Part shown: positions 43,501-52,485 of the stretch, piece after piece
Numbering within the stretch: position 1 is the first letter of the stretch
How the letters are laid out: every line of letters begins with the position of its first letter
DNA from: Lachnospiraceae bacterium
Lineage (GTDB): Bacteria; Bacillota; Clostridia; Lachnospirales; Lachnospiraceae
Assembly (NCBI GenBank): GCA_015057435.1
Contig: SVEJ01000004.1
Coordinates: forward strand, 30,818-94,817
Direction of reading: 5' to 3'
DNA length: 64,000 bases
Made by a program: the position numbers and the translations under genes
The notes under the pieces: model-generated
The model's database searches: none
Seen by the model: only the letters and a program-made list of their open reading frames with translations
Told to the model about the DNA's origin: nothing

Positions 43501-46413
43501 AGTTTCGGAAGTCTCATAACTCGTTCCGTTAATTCCTGTATATGTAACAACCGTATCAGCGTTATCTGCACAAACCGTATTGCCATCATACCACGACGGG
43601 GTACCTGAATAAGCGTATCTGATTCCGCTATAAACCATATCAGAAACTGTAACACCATCTAATGTTGCCTGTTTTTTTCCAACCGTTTTGATTGTTAATA
43701 CTGCTGTAATATCTTCATAATTACTACTCTTAAACAAAACTGTTATCTTCTGGGTAAGACCATCTGCTAAATTCGCTTTAACCGGTATTGTCACAACACC
43801 ATTATTCACTGCAAGATTACCTGTTGTTGACAAGATGGAACCTGCAGATGCCGTACACACATATGAAAGATTGGTCATATTAGAAACACTCAAACCTGAT
43901 GCTTCTAACATCTTTTTCAAATCATATGTGTAAGAAGTTGTCGAAACCTCCGATTTGATTGTATAATCCGCATCAGAAACATCAGCAGTCATCTTTGGTG
44001 TCGTAAATGACGCTGTTGCAATCGTACTGACATTCTCACTTGTACTAGAACCGTTCGTAAACACGTTCTTTGAAATCACATATACAATATATGAAGTATT
44101 CGGTGACAATCCTGAAATCGTTTTACTAATTGTCTTACTGCCACTTTCACAAGTCCCCTGTCCGCCATTGGTAGTTGTAATCTTATTAACCAAACTATTC
44201 CAATCTGTTGGTGCAGATTCATTCGCATTCAACACAACATAAGCATAATTCACCGTAGAATCATCTGAAATCTGTAGTGAAACAACTGCACTGTTGACTG
44301 CGACATTGGTTGTCGACACTTTATTCGTAGGCGCAGTCGAGTCATTAAAGAATATCGGACTTGAAACATATCCGACATTTCCCGCCTTATCAGTTACCTT
44401 AACATAAACTGCCGTTGCTGTCTCAGGCAATGTCAATGCTGTTGTATACGTTTGCCAGTTCTTAATATTGCTCTCAATGGCTCCTTCTGCATAGACTGCA
44501 TTTGCAAACGCATACTGCGTTGTAGCAACACCGCTGTTGCCATCATCAATTGGTTGAATTGTGACCTGATCATTACTAGACGAATACGCCTGTACATCAT
44601 TCGACGTATTCACTGTAAAATACGACTTATTACAAACATAAAGCATCGCGCCGGGTGCAGCTTTATCAATCGAAACTGTAATTGTTCTTGTAACAACCTC
44701 TCCGCTAATATCACCCTTAAAATATAACGTCTTATTAGAAACAGTAGACGTACATACATAAGAAGACTGATATGTTCCGTTTTGAGAATCACTGATCTTA
44801 TAACCTTCTGCAGTAATCGAAACAGAATCATTATACCATTGCTTTAACTCGCCCTTATTATATAGAATATTAAGTGGACCGTCTCCTGATTTTGTACTTA
44901 TGGAAACATCTTCCGGCAGATATGCATAGACATATCCATCCGCATCTGCTTTCATATCATTCGTACCATATGTATATGATGTTCCGTCACTATAGGTAAA
45001 TGCAAGTTTTCCACTTAAATCCTGATTCGCACTTCCCTGATATGTTTTTAATACAAGTGTTTCTTTTCTTTGTGATGTATCTTTTTCCGATTCTGTCCTT
45101 ACAACATTGACAGTATAGCCTGCATTAATATTGCCATTACTTTTATCATTACCTATACCAATTGCATCCGCCTGATGTCTTGCTGTGGCCGTTTTTACAG
45201 AACCACCGCTAATATAGGTATAACTGTGTGCTCGATTGAAAGCACCGATACTAGGTGCATATTCTCCACCAACAGCATCAATTGTACCGCCTGTAATCGT
45301 TACTTCCGATTTTCTCGTCTGATCTTCAGGACCGGAAGTAATTGCTCCAATATATCCGACACCAATTCCGACCGAAGACGGATCTGCTGCTATCGCCTTA
45401 ATATATCCGCCATTAATTGTAACATCCGCAGATACACCATGATATCCTGCTCCAATCGCTGCACTTTCGTTACCAGCCACCAACTCTACATCTATCGTTC
45501 CTCCATTAATTACAATATTATTCGCGTTACCGCCGCCACGGCCACCACCGATTGCCGCACTACCTTTTGGCTCACCAGTTGACTTTGTATACTCATATTC
45601 TGCAGTGTTATATGTGTTATCACCCGCTTGAATAAATTCTCCTTTAATTGTTCCGCCATTAATTGTAATATCTGATGCATCAGCACATAATCCGCCACCA
45701 ATCAATGCTCCTTGTTGCATACTTCCACTACTATTATTAATACCTAGCAATATAAGATTTCCACCATTAATTGTAATATCAGAACCGCTTCCATTAGAGC
45801 CACCACCGATAAGTGCACCACCAGTCATTCCAATCAAAAAAAGTTTCGACCCATTTACTATAATATTACCACTACTTTGATTCGCCGCACCACCAATTAC
45901 GGCGCAACCATCCTCATCTGAGGGACATGTAATGCAAAGTTCATCATCATCATTGTCATCTGTATCCGCATCGTCAATCGTAAGAGAACCAGCTGTTCCA
46001 TTTTTCTGAATTCCACCTGCTCCAAAACCTCTTACTCTATTGTAACCTTGCACCTTAACCGACACATCTCCTGTAGAACCGTCTGCAATTTCAATAAACG
46101 GTTTTTGCACTGAATATGCATAATAATTCGTATCCACTCCTGCCAAAACAAGATTTGCATCTACATCTTTCTCGATATAAATACTGTCATAATAATTCTT
46201 ACTTGCTGTAGATATTGTAAGCTGTGTAGATCTCTTAATTGTCAAAAGATGCTGCGTTGCATCATACGAATAATCCACATCATTTGTTCCACCCGTCACC
46301 GTAAAGCTACCGGCTGTTGCCGCCTCTACCTTCTTAGAAGTAGCCGGCACGCCAAGCAACAAACTAAACATCATAATCAAACTCATACAAAATGCAAATA
46401 ATCTTCTTTTCAT
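37552..46413 (-). CDS. Giant secreted surface protein: beta-helix region, five tandem Ig-like modules, BspA leucine-rich repeats
   Basis: The 2953-residue protein has a signal peptide (MKRRLFAFCMSLIMMFSLLLG, cleavage near residue 30). Residues about 100-430 carry repeats of the ITINGGTI/IGGG type, suggesting a right-handed beta-helix or carbohydrate-binding region. After a fibronectin-III-like part come five units of about 382 residues, each with a YTYDL start, a TVSDMVYSG segment, an AGTYQV MBG-like domain, and a DRITPDM-W-Y junction with GLPEGV. The C-terminus has about six LRR_5/BspA repeats (NAFxxCxxLTKLTIP) and no LPxTG motif, so anchoring is unknown. The ATG at 46413 has GGAGG seven bases upstream and overlaps the prmA stop as ATGA. 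Probably adhesion; the exact ligand is unknown. Confidence 0.87.
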   Translation of the reverse strand: MKRRLFAFCMSLIMMFSLLLGVPATSKKVEAATAGSFTVTGGTNDVDYSYDATQHLLTIKRSTQLTISTASKNYYDSIYIEKDVDANLVLAGVDTNYYAYSVQKPFIEIADGSTGDVSVKVQGYNRVRGFGAGGIQKNGTAGSLTIDDADTDDNDDDELCITCPSDEDGCAVIGGAANQSSGNIIVNGSKLFLIGMTGGALIGGGSNGSGSDITINGGNLILLGINNSSGSMQQGALIGGGLCADASDITINGGTIKGEFIQAGDNTYNTAEYEYTKSTGEPKGSAAIGGGRGGGNANNIVINGGTIDVELVAGNESAAIGAGYHGVSADVTINGGYIKAIAADPSSVGIGVGYIGAITSGPEDQTRKSEVTITGGTIDAVGGEYAPSIGAFNRAHSYTYISGGSVKTATARHQADAIGIGNDKSNGNINAGYTVNVVRTESEKDTSQRKETLVLKTYQGSANQDLSGKLAFTYSDGTSYTYGTNDMKADADGYVYAYLPEDVSISTKSGDGPLNILYNKGELKQWYNDSVSITAEGYKISDSQNGTYQSSYVCTSTVSNKTLYFKGDISGEVVTRTITVSIDKAAPGAMLYVCNKSYFTVNTSNDVQAYSSSNDQVTIQPIDDGNSGVATTQYAFANAVYAEGAIESNIKNWQTYTTALTLPETATAVYVKVTDKAGNVGYVSSPIFFNDSTAPTNKVSTTNVAVNSAVVSLQISDDSTVNYAYVVLNANESAPTDWNSLVNKITTTNGGQGTCESGSKTISKTISGLSPNTSYIVYVISKNVFTNGSSTSENVSTIATASFTTPKMTADVSDADYTIKSEVSTTSYTYDLKKMLEASGLSVSNMTNLSYVCTASAGSILSTTGNLAVNNGVVTIPVKANLADGLTQKITVLFKSSNYEDITAVLTIKTVGKKQATLDGVTVSDMVYSGIRYAYSGTPSWYDGNTVCADNADTVVTYTGINGTSYETSETAPIHAGTYQVTFAISDDNTEYKGEESFTFTIKKASLTSAMSNVCWYLDGTTRIYDTSDATIIEDGKEHQVTVKGYPADKVIPQYSGTHTTSLAGDHKAVVTFALTDDAALDYIVPQSMSLNWKITDRITPDMSSVKWVYTQGSSKNTYTAGETSLLANQKEYQMEVSGLPEGVTATYSGTCKASKVGTYKAVVSFSVTDSTKYKNPTPSSMELTWKIEKNTASASPQEFSIRATDTTVSYTYDVNTLLQASGLDKTMFDNLTYSCTKGNGNVLSATPTITAAGIMTIPVKTNLAEEISQDITVYFASDNYNTFSCTLTVKTAKKTTVYLSGVTVPDMTYTGEPYQYTGTISWLDGDVSCADGKGTDVTYVGIDGTSYATSATAPTDAGTYQVCFSVKNNNSLYKGSQTYDFTIKKASLLDEMENLSWYLDDTKKIESLEDATITEDGSVHKVTVKGYPSDKVTPQYTGTSQSRLPGEYTTTVEFVLTSEASKNYITPQSRTLNWKIVDRITPDMSSVKWIYKQGTTQNTYVEGATTLLANRDEYAVEVTGLPEGVKATYKGTCKATNVGTYTAEVTFDVEDTTKYKNPTPSSMKLTWKIQKNTVYVSGQVFTIPASNGNNTYTYDLNNLLTAAGLSKDMFDNLAYSCTKGNGNIVSGTPTVNTNGIMTIPVNSNLGEDISQNIEIVFTSDNYNTISTTLTLKTTKKTSLTLSGVWVSEVVYDGKEHPYSGTIQWMNNGVTYVGANETNVTYVGVNGTQYAESATAPVNTGTYQVNFAIKDSNSNYRGTQSYTFTIRKADLTNEMSDTFWYIDGTKKIYSSADATVTENGSLHTVQVKGYPSDIVQPQYSGTYSASAPGEYTATVDFVLTDEATVNYNVPQSMTLNWKIIDRITPDMSNVAWVYKQGTKTSPYNEGETQLLANRNSYQVELTGLPEGVEAHYSGTCEATNAGEYTAKVTFSVTDSSKYKTPVPSAMELNWSIEKNTAYVSGQLYSVKSSVAATSYEYDVNDLLQASGLNASMFDNLTYACEKENGNVLSGTPTITTKGIMTIPVAGYLAEDSTQNIKVTFTSDNYHTFVAVLTVKSTTKTVVALSGVSVKDMTYTGNPYQYGGTISWLSNGAQSATASDTEITYVGVNGTSYNSSSAPTAVGNYQVTFKVKDSNANYKGSQTYFFAITKADLSSLMGNVSWYIDGTKKITTATDASVIENGNTHTVEVKGYPSNYVTAQYSGTCSASAPGEYIVTVDFVLSEEASRNYYAPQSLTLSWKIVDRITPNMSDVAWVYSQGDKAKDYEEGVTVLRATGTPYVISVKGLPEGVKATYSGVCEASMPGEYTAKVMFSVTDSEKYKTPNPSSMELKWNINKNLAHVSGQTYSIKAGQNVTTYSYNVNNLLSASGMSVDQFEDISYSCELDEGAIISATPSVNSQGVLNIPVKTNLSENLSQIIYITFASSNYEDIKVPLTVKTISGTVTQVELYGVTVEDKMYNGNPQGYTGDIAWKDSNGTVFVEKDGTKVTYIGVNGTTYESTKAPTNVGMYQVTFEVEDTTQYEGYVTYQYEIKKGDLSTELNNIVWCLDGKPVQSENPQALLDGRVHTVSIENYPDAYVTPIFFNHQKVIEGTHTTTVYFELNELYSDNYETPDPMEFVWSIVTELDEANKITPDMSKVKWICKQDGVSLGAYTDDTVLYANGKDYTVEIIGLPEGVNVSYKGVCVANTEGTFEAIADFSPEDPKYYNMPKPSNMRLQWKVTKLEAGQEDEDVTPLPVVGTPTTYGTNKYVITSATAGGGTVQYVATTGKKASLKQVNIPATIEIDGKSYTVTSIAKNAFSGCKKLTKVKMPSTITTIGANAFKNCTKLTKLTIPNSVESIGSGAFSGCKVLKTVTIKNNAKLVKIGDKAFYKCTSLTKITIPKNVTTIGKSAFYGNKKLKTITIKSKKLKKVGKNAIKGIYKKATIKCPGKSYVKKYKKVFSKKTGYTKNMKLK
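38240..43975 (-). repeat. Five coding repeats of about 1.14-1.15 kb
   Basis: The junction coding for ITPDM recurs at about 43103, 41957, 40817, 39668 and 38514, a steady period of 1140-1154 bases. Units differ at many third positions and somewhat in protein, so duplications are not recent. Assembly of such repeats from short reads is error-prone. Confidence 0.85.
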
Positions 46414-47387
46414 ATACAATCCTCCGTTCCCCTTGCGACAATTGAAACCCATTCGCCAAGATAAATGGTATCTATAATCTCAAAACCGTTATTTAGTAGT
46501 GCTGTTTTTACAGCTTCTTCTTTATCATCTATAATACCCGATGTAATAAACACACCTTCCGGTTTCAAAAATGGTTTAATCACACCCGATAACGGAATAA
46601 TCACATCAGCTAAAATGTTGGCCACGACGATATCAAATTGTCCAATCGAAGCAACACGTTTCGCAAAATCAGAATCATGAATGACATCTCCCTTGACAAT
46701 TTCATAATCTTTTTCATCTATTCCGTTTAACTTAAGATTTTCCTTGCTTGCTGTAACCGCAAGCTCATCTATGTCGATACCGTACACACGATTGGCACCA
46801 AGCTTCATGGCAATAATAGAAAGAATACCGCTTCCGCAACCTGCATCCAACACGCTTGTAGTCCCATCGTCTTTGATATACTTTTTCAAATTCGTAATAC
46901 ACAATCTGGTTGTCTCATGCGAACCGGTTCCAAATGCAGTTCCCGGATCTATCTGTACAACAATATCATCCTGATTCGTATCAAGCACCTCAGTCCAGGT
47001 TGGCTGAATTACGATATTATCTTCTAACCGAAATGGATGAAAAAAGTCTTTCCAACGATTCATCCAATCCTTATCGTCTGTTTCACCTATCGTAATGTTC
47101 CCGGTTCCTGTTGACATATATTCAGACATTTCCAAAAGTTGTTCTCCGATATATCTGCAGAGATCTTTCACATTAATCTTCTCATCTACATAACATGATA
47201 TCAACGCAACACCGTCATCCGGCGGAAGCTCCGGCAATATATCAATATACATTGCTTTTTTATCTTCTTCCGATAGCGGAATCTTATCTTCAATCTCAAT
47301 TCCTTCTACACCATATTCATCTAACAGATAACTTAGCATATCCGTTGCTTGTGTCGTTGTCTCAACTGTAACTTTTGTCCACTTCAT
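46410..47387 (-). CDS. prmA: Ribosomal protein L11 methyltransferase
   Basis: The 325-residue protein has an N-terminal ferredoxin-like domain for L11 binding (MKWTKVTVETTTQATD) and a class I SAM methyltransferase domain: DPGTAFGTGSHETTRLC, LDAGCGSGILS motif I, a GIDIDELA acidic loop and VANILADVI as the catalytic-type motif IV. It trimethylates ribosomal protein L11. An AGGGTGG site precedes the ATG. The last codon TGA overlaps the ATG of the giant surface gene, so the two are translationally coupled. Confidence 0.94.
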   Translation of the reverse strand: MKWTKVTVETTTQATDMLSYLLDEYGVEGIEIEDKIPLSEEDKKAMYIDILPELPPDDGVALISCYVDEKINVKDLCRYIGEQLLEMSEYMSTGTGNITIGETDDKDWMNRWKDFFHPFRLEDNIVIQPTWTEVLDTNQDDIVVQIDPGTAFGTGSHETTRLCITNLKKYIKDDGTTSVLDAGCGSGILSIIAMKLGANRVYGIDIDELAVTASKENLKLNGIDEKDYEIVKGDVIHDSDFAKRVASIGQFDIVVANILADVIIPLSGVIKPFLKPEGVFITSGIIDDKEEAVKTALLNNGFEIIDTIYLGEWVSIVARGTEDCI

Positions 47388-47430
47388 ACTTCATCCACCC
47401 TTACATAATTATCGCATTCGCTAAAGATTT

Positions 47431-47439
47431 ATTATAGCA
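47431..47439 (-). promoter_or_regulatory. Extended -10 promoter for prmA
   Basis: TGCTATAAT is an extended -10 element, 45 bases before the ATG of prmA; the -35 (TGGATA at 17 bases) is weak. It could drive prmA, the giant gene, yfhO and rsmE onward, because no terminator is visible between them. Confidence 0.5.
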
Positions 47440-47492
47440 CAAATCATAGCATCTATCCACATTTGTATTGCATTTTTCACATATTTATCAAC

Positions 47493-47525
47493 AAAAAAGT
47501 CGGGGATAATAAATTCCCCGACTTA
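47493..47525 (-). terminator. Rho-independent terminator of the hrcA-dnaJ operon
   Basis: Minus-strand arms AAGTCGGGGAA and TTATCCCCGACTT-type sequence form a GC-rich stem followed by TTTTTT, directly after the dnaJ stop. Confidence 0.88.
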
Positions 47526-47528
47526 TGT

Positions 47529-48692
47529 CTATTTCTTTTTACCAAATCCTTTTTTCTTATGTCCACCAAAGCTGAAATCTCCTGATGAATCTGTTGATCT
47601 TCTCGCCGTAGATCCTGTTGCCTCATCAAATGTATTTAGAATACTCTTTTGTTCCTCTGTAAGCTTATCCGGAACCTGGACAACTAATGTCACATAATGA
47701 TCACCTCTTACACTCTTGTTACGAAGTGTAGGAACACCTTTTCCTTTTAACTTCACTTTCGTATCTGTCTGTGTACCGGCTTTAATTTCGTAATCCATCG
47801 GACCATCAATTGTATTGATTGTAATTGTTCCTCCAAGTGCTGCCTGTGTAAATGTAATCGGTTCCGTTGAAAACAAATCATATTCTTGTCTTTGGAATTG
47901 CGGATGACGGTCAACCAATACTGTTACTAACAAATCACCTCGTCCACCACCGTTCACACCCGGCTCACCCTTTTCTCTAATACGGATACTTTGACCATTA
48001 TCAATACCTGCAGGAACAACAACCTGAATCTTTTTCTTACTCTTAACGTATCCTGTACCGGAACATTGATTACACTTAAACTTAATCACCTTACCTGTTC
48101 CGCTACACTCCGGACAAGTCTGTACATTTCGAACAACACCAAATAACGACTGCTGTGTAAATACAACCTGACCTTTACCATTACACTTCGGACAAGTCTC
48201 CGGATTATGTCCCGGTTGCGCGCCTGTTCCGTGACAGACAACACATTCATCTTTAAGTGGCAACTCCAATTCTTTTTGACAACCAAATACAGCTTCATCA
48301 AACTTAACACGAACACTTGTCTTAATGTTCGCACCTTTCATTGGACCATTCGACTGATGTGTTCTCGTTCCACCGAACATATCTCCAAAAATATCTCCGA
48401 AGATATCTCCCATATCACTAAAATCAAATCCGCCAAATCCGCCACCCATTCCACTGTTAGGATCAAAGGCTGCATGACCGAACTGGTCGTATTTTGCTCT
48501 CGAATCCGGATCACCTAACACTTTGTATGCTTCCGCAGCTTCTTTGAATTTTGCTTCTGCTTCTGCATTGCCGGGATTCGTATCCGGATGATACTTTTTT
48601 GCCACCTGTCTATATGCTTTTTTTAATTCTGCTTCTGATGCATTCTTAGAAACACCTAAAACCTCATAATAATCTCTCTTTGTTTCTGCCAT
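47529..48692 (-). CDS. dnaJ: Chaperone protein DnaJ
   Basis: The 387-residue protein is a type I Hsp40: J domain with HPD at 35-37, a Gly/Phe-rich part ([12 protein letters not shown]), four CxxCxGxG zinc motifs ([32 protein letters not shown]) and a C-terminal substrate domain. It delivers substrates to DnaK and stimulates its ATPase. The ATG at 48692 has GAGG three bases upstream and gives the usual [13 protein letters not shown] start; an ATG seven codons earlier is rejected. It is the last heat-shock gene before the terminator. Confidence 0.96.
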   Translation of the reverse strand: MAETKRDYYEVLGVSKNASEAELKKAYRQVAKKYHPDTNPGNAEAEAKFKEAAEAYKVLGDPDSRAKYDQFGHAAFDPNSGMGGGFGGFDFSDMGDIFGDIFGDMFGGTRTHQSNGPMKGANIKTSVRVKFDEAVFGCQKELELPLKDECVVCHGTGAQPGHNPETCPKCNGKGQVVFTQQSLFGVVRNVQTCPECSGTGKVIKFKCNQCSGTGYVKSKKKIQVVVPAGIDNGQSIRIREKGEPGVNGGGRGDLLVTVLVDRHPQFQRQEYDLFSTEPITFTQAALGGTITINTIDGPMDYEIKAGTQTDTKVKLKGKGVPTLRNKSVRGDHYVTLVVQVPDKLTEEQKSILNTFDEATGSTARRSTDSSGDFSFGGHKKKGFGKKK

Positions 48693-48766
48693 AATCCTCA
48701 CCTTATATAACATAACGATTCAGAGCCAATTAGATTGGCTCTGAATCACAACTATACATTTTAATC

Positions 48767-50629
<1,863 letters not shown>

Positions 50630-50679
50630 CTAAATATAATCTATATATTATTGCTAAAAAATTTAACGACATCTTGTGA

Positions 50680-51333
50680 CTAGTTTGCCACCTTTACCAT
50701 GCTATATCTTAATACTTCTTCTTTGTACATATAGCCTTTTTGTAATTCTTCCACAACAACATTCTCACCGTATTCTTCATCTTCTACGTGCAATACTGCA
50801 TTATGGAAATCCGGATTAAATTCCGCACCAACCGCATCCATTGGCTTGACACCCACATCCGAGAGACTGGTCATCAACTGCTTATAAATCTTATCCACAC
50901 CTTGCTCAAATGCACGTTCCTTATCTTCTTCAGGAATTGCTTGCAAAGCACGTTCAAAATTATCTACAACCGGTAGCAATTGCTCTAATACTTCTTTTGC
51001 ACCAATATCATAATTTCTCTTAGACTCTTTTTCACTACGATTTCTGGCATTTTCAAACTCTGCCAACAAACGCTTATATCTGTCATCTGCTTCTTCTAAC
51101 AATGCTTTTTGTTTTTCAATCTCTAACTCTAACGCCTTGTTATTAGATCCACCTCTTCTGCTACCCTTCTTACTCTTAACCGGTTTTTTTCCGTCTTCCG
51201 AAACTTCTTCCATCTGTACCTGTGTTTCTTCAGTTACATCTGCATTCACTTCTTCAACTTCCTCTACCGTCATATCATTTGTCGGTATTTCTTTTTCTGT
51301 AGCAGTTTCGCTACTTTTCTTCTTTGTTTCCAA
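50680..51333 (-). CDS. grpE: Nucleotide exchange factor GrpE
   Basis: The 217-residue protein has an acidic and low-complexity N-terminus, a Lys/Gly-rich short stretch (KPVKSKKGSRRGGSNN), a long coiled coil (about 65-130) and the C-terminal beta domain with FNPDFHNAVLHVEDEEYGENVVVEEL. It releases ADP from DnaK. It uses a TTG start at 51333 with AGAGG seven bases upstream, the only start with a site. It lies ten bases after hrcA. Confidence 0.94.
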   Translation of the reverse strand: METKKKSSETATEKEIPTNDMTVEEVEEVNADVTEETQVQMEEVSEDGKKPVKSKKGSRRGGSNNKALELEIEKQKALLEEADDRYKRLLAEFENARNRSEKESKRNYDIGAKEVLEQLLPVVDNFERALQAIPEEDKERAFEQGVDKIYKQLMTSLSDVGVKPMDAVGAEFNPDFHNAVLHVEDEEYGENVVVEELQKGYMYKEEVLRYSMVKVAN

Positions 51334-51343
51334 TCTGACACCT

Positions 51344-52375
51344 CTAATCTTTCTTCTTAAAAATTGTATCTAATTCACCCGTAAGATTTTTTAGGGTGCT
51401 GACAACCTTTTGATAATCCATTCTTTTCGGACCGATAATACCGATTGTTCCTCTCGCGCCTTCTTCCAATTCGTAAGTTGCAGTAACGATACTACAATCT
51501 TTCATATTAGAAACAGGTGCTTCCTCGCCGATATATACCTGTATACCATTGGGATTTTCCATATGCATAGATTCATCAATCAGTTCATTCAACCCTTGTT
51601 TTTCTTCCAAAGCTTCCAAAAGCTTTGTAGTCTGTTCAATATTTCCAAGTTCAGGATACTTCAGCATATTCGTTGTACCACTCGTATATATTTCAACTTG
51701 ATCTGCTTCATGAATCGCTTCTGCAATCCCTTGGAAAACATTTTCCATAATATCTGCAAATTCACCGGCCTGCGTCTTAATGGTCTGTATCATCTCCAAA
51801 TTAATGTCTTGCAAAGATGCACCTTGTAAAAAAGTATTTAACAGCACATTGAGTTTTAAAATTTCGTCATTCTCCAGCATGCGTTCTACTTTCATCAACT
51901 TGTTCTTGATTACATTACCATCCACTACAATCACTGCAAGCAACTGTCTTGCATCCACTTGCGACAATTGTATAAACTTAAGCTTAGAATTCTGATACTG
52001 CGGTGCCGTAACCAATGTTGCATAATTAGTATTATATGCCAACACTTTCGCTACCTGTTTCAAAAGAGATTCCATCTTATCCACGCGTTCTAACAACTGT
52101 GTCTTCATCTCTTCCATCTCGGTATCTTTTTCAACCATCATCTGGTCAACATACAATCGATAACCCTTATCTGTAGGGACTCGACCGGCTGAAGTATGGG
52201 GCTGCATAATAAGTCCAAGTTCCTCTAAGTCTGCCATTTCATTGCGGATTGTCGCTGAACTAAGATTCAAATCCGTATACTTTGAAATGGTTCTTGAGCC
52301 AACCGGCTCCCCCGTCTCTAAGTAGTTGGTAATAATGGCCTTCAAAATCTTAAGTTTTCTGTCATCCAATTCCAC
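51344..52375 (-). CDS. hrcA: Heat-inducible transcription repressor HrcA
   Basis: The 343-residue protein has a winged helix-turn-helix (SSATIRNEMADLEELGLI) followed by QPHTSAGRVPTDKGYR, the HrcA hallmark, and a GAF-like domain. HrcA represses the heat-shock operons by binding CIRCE. The GTG at 52375 gives the usual start (VELDDRKLKIL) with GGGG eight bases upstream; the frame is open to a TTG that lies inside the CIRCE operator, which is rejected. It is the first gene of the operon. Confidence 0.93.
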   Translation of the reverse strand: MELDDRKLKILKAIITNYLETGEPVGSRTISKYTDLNLSSATIRNEMADLEELGLIMQPHTSAGRVPTDKGYRLYVDQMMVEKDTEMEEMKTQLLERVDKMESLLKQVAKVLAYNTNYATLVTAPQYQNSKLKFIQLSQVDARQLLAVIVVDGNVIKNKLMKVERMLENDEILKLNVLLNTFLQGASLQDINLEMIQTIKTQAGEFADIMENVFQGIAEAIHEADQVEIYTSGTTNMLKYPELGNIEQTTKLLEALEEKQGLNELIDESMHMENPNGIQVYIGEEAPVSNMKDCSIVTATYELEEGARGTIGIIGPKRMDYQKVVSTLKNLTGELDTIFKKKD

Positions 52376-52400
52376 GCATCCAACCCCTTTCTCCTTATTA

Positions 52401-52427
52401 TTAGCACTCAAACACGCCGAGTGCTAA
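52401..52427. promoter_or_regulatory. CIRCE operator (HrcA binding site)
   Basis: TTAGCACTC-N9-GAGTGCTAA matches the CIRCE consensus exactly, 26 bases before the hrcA start and just downstream of the promoter. Confidence 0.97.
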
Positions 52428-52438
52428 CATCTGCATAT

Positions 52439-52467
52439 AGAGTAACACTTACCCCATTCTTTGTCAA
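52439..52467 (-). promoter_or_regulatory. Sigma-A promoter of hrcA-grpE-dnaK-dnaJ
   Basis: TTGACA (52462-52467) and TACTCT (52439-52444) are separated by 17 bases, 11 bases upstream of CIRCE, so HrcA would block the start site. It starts 18 bases after the stop of the LtaS-like gene. Confidence 0.85.
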
Positions 52468-52485
52468 GAAAAAAAACATACTTTC

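Noticed and set aside
38240-43975. CRISPR or non-coding tandem repeats
   Set aside because: The repeats are about 1.14 kb long, in frame, and code for similar protein modules; spacing and sequence do not fit CRISPR.
52376-52411. HrcA start at a TTG inside the CIRCE operator
   Set aside because: The start would lie within the binding site and has no ribosome site; the GTG at 52375 has both a site and the expected family N-terminus.
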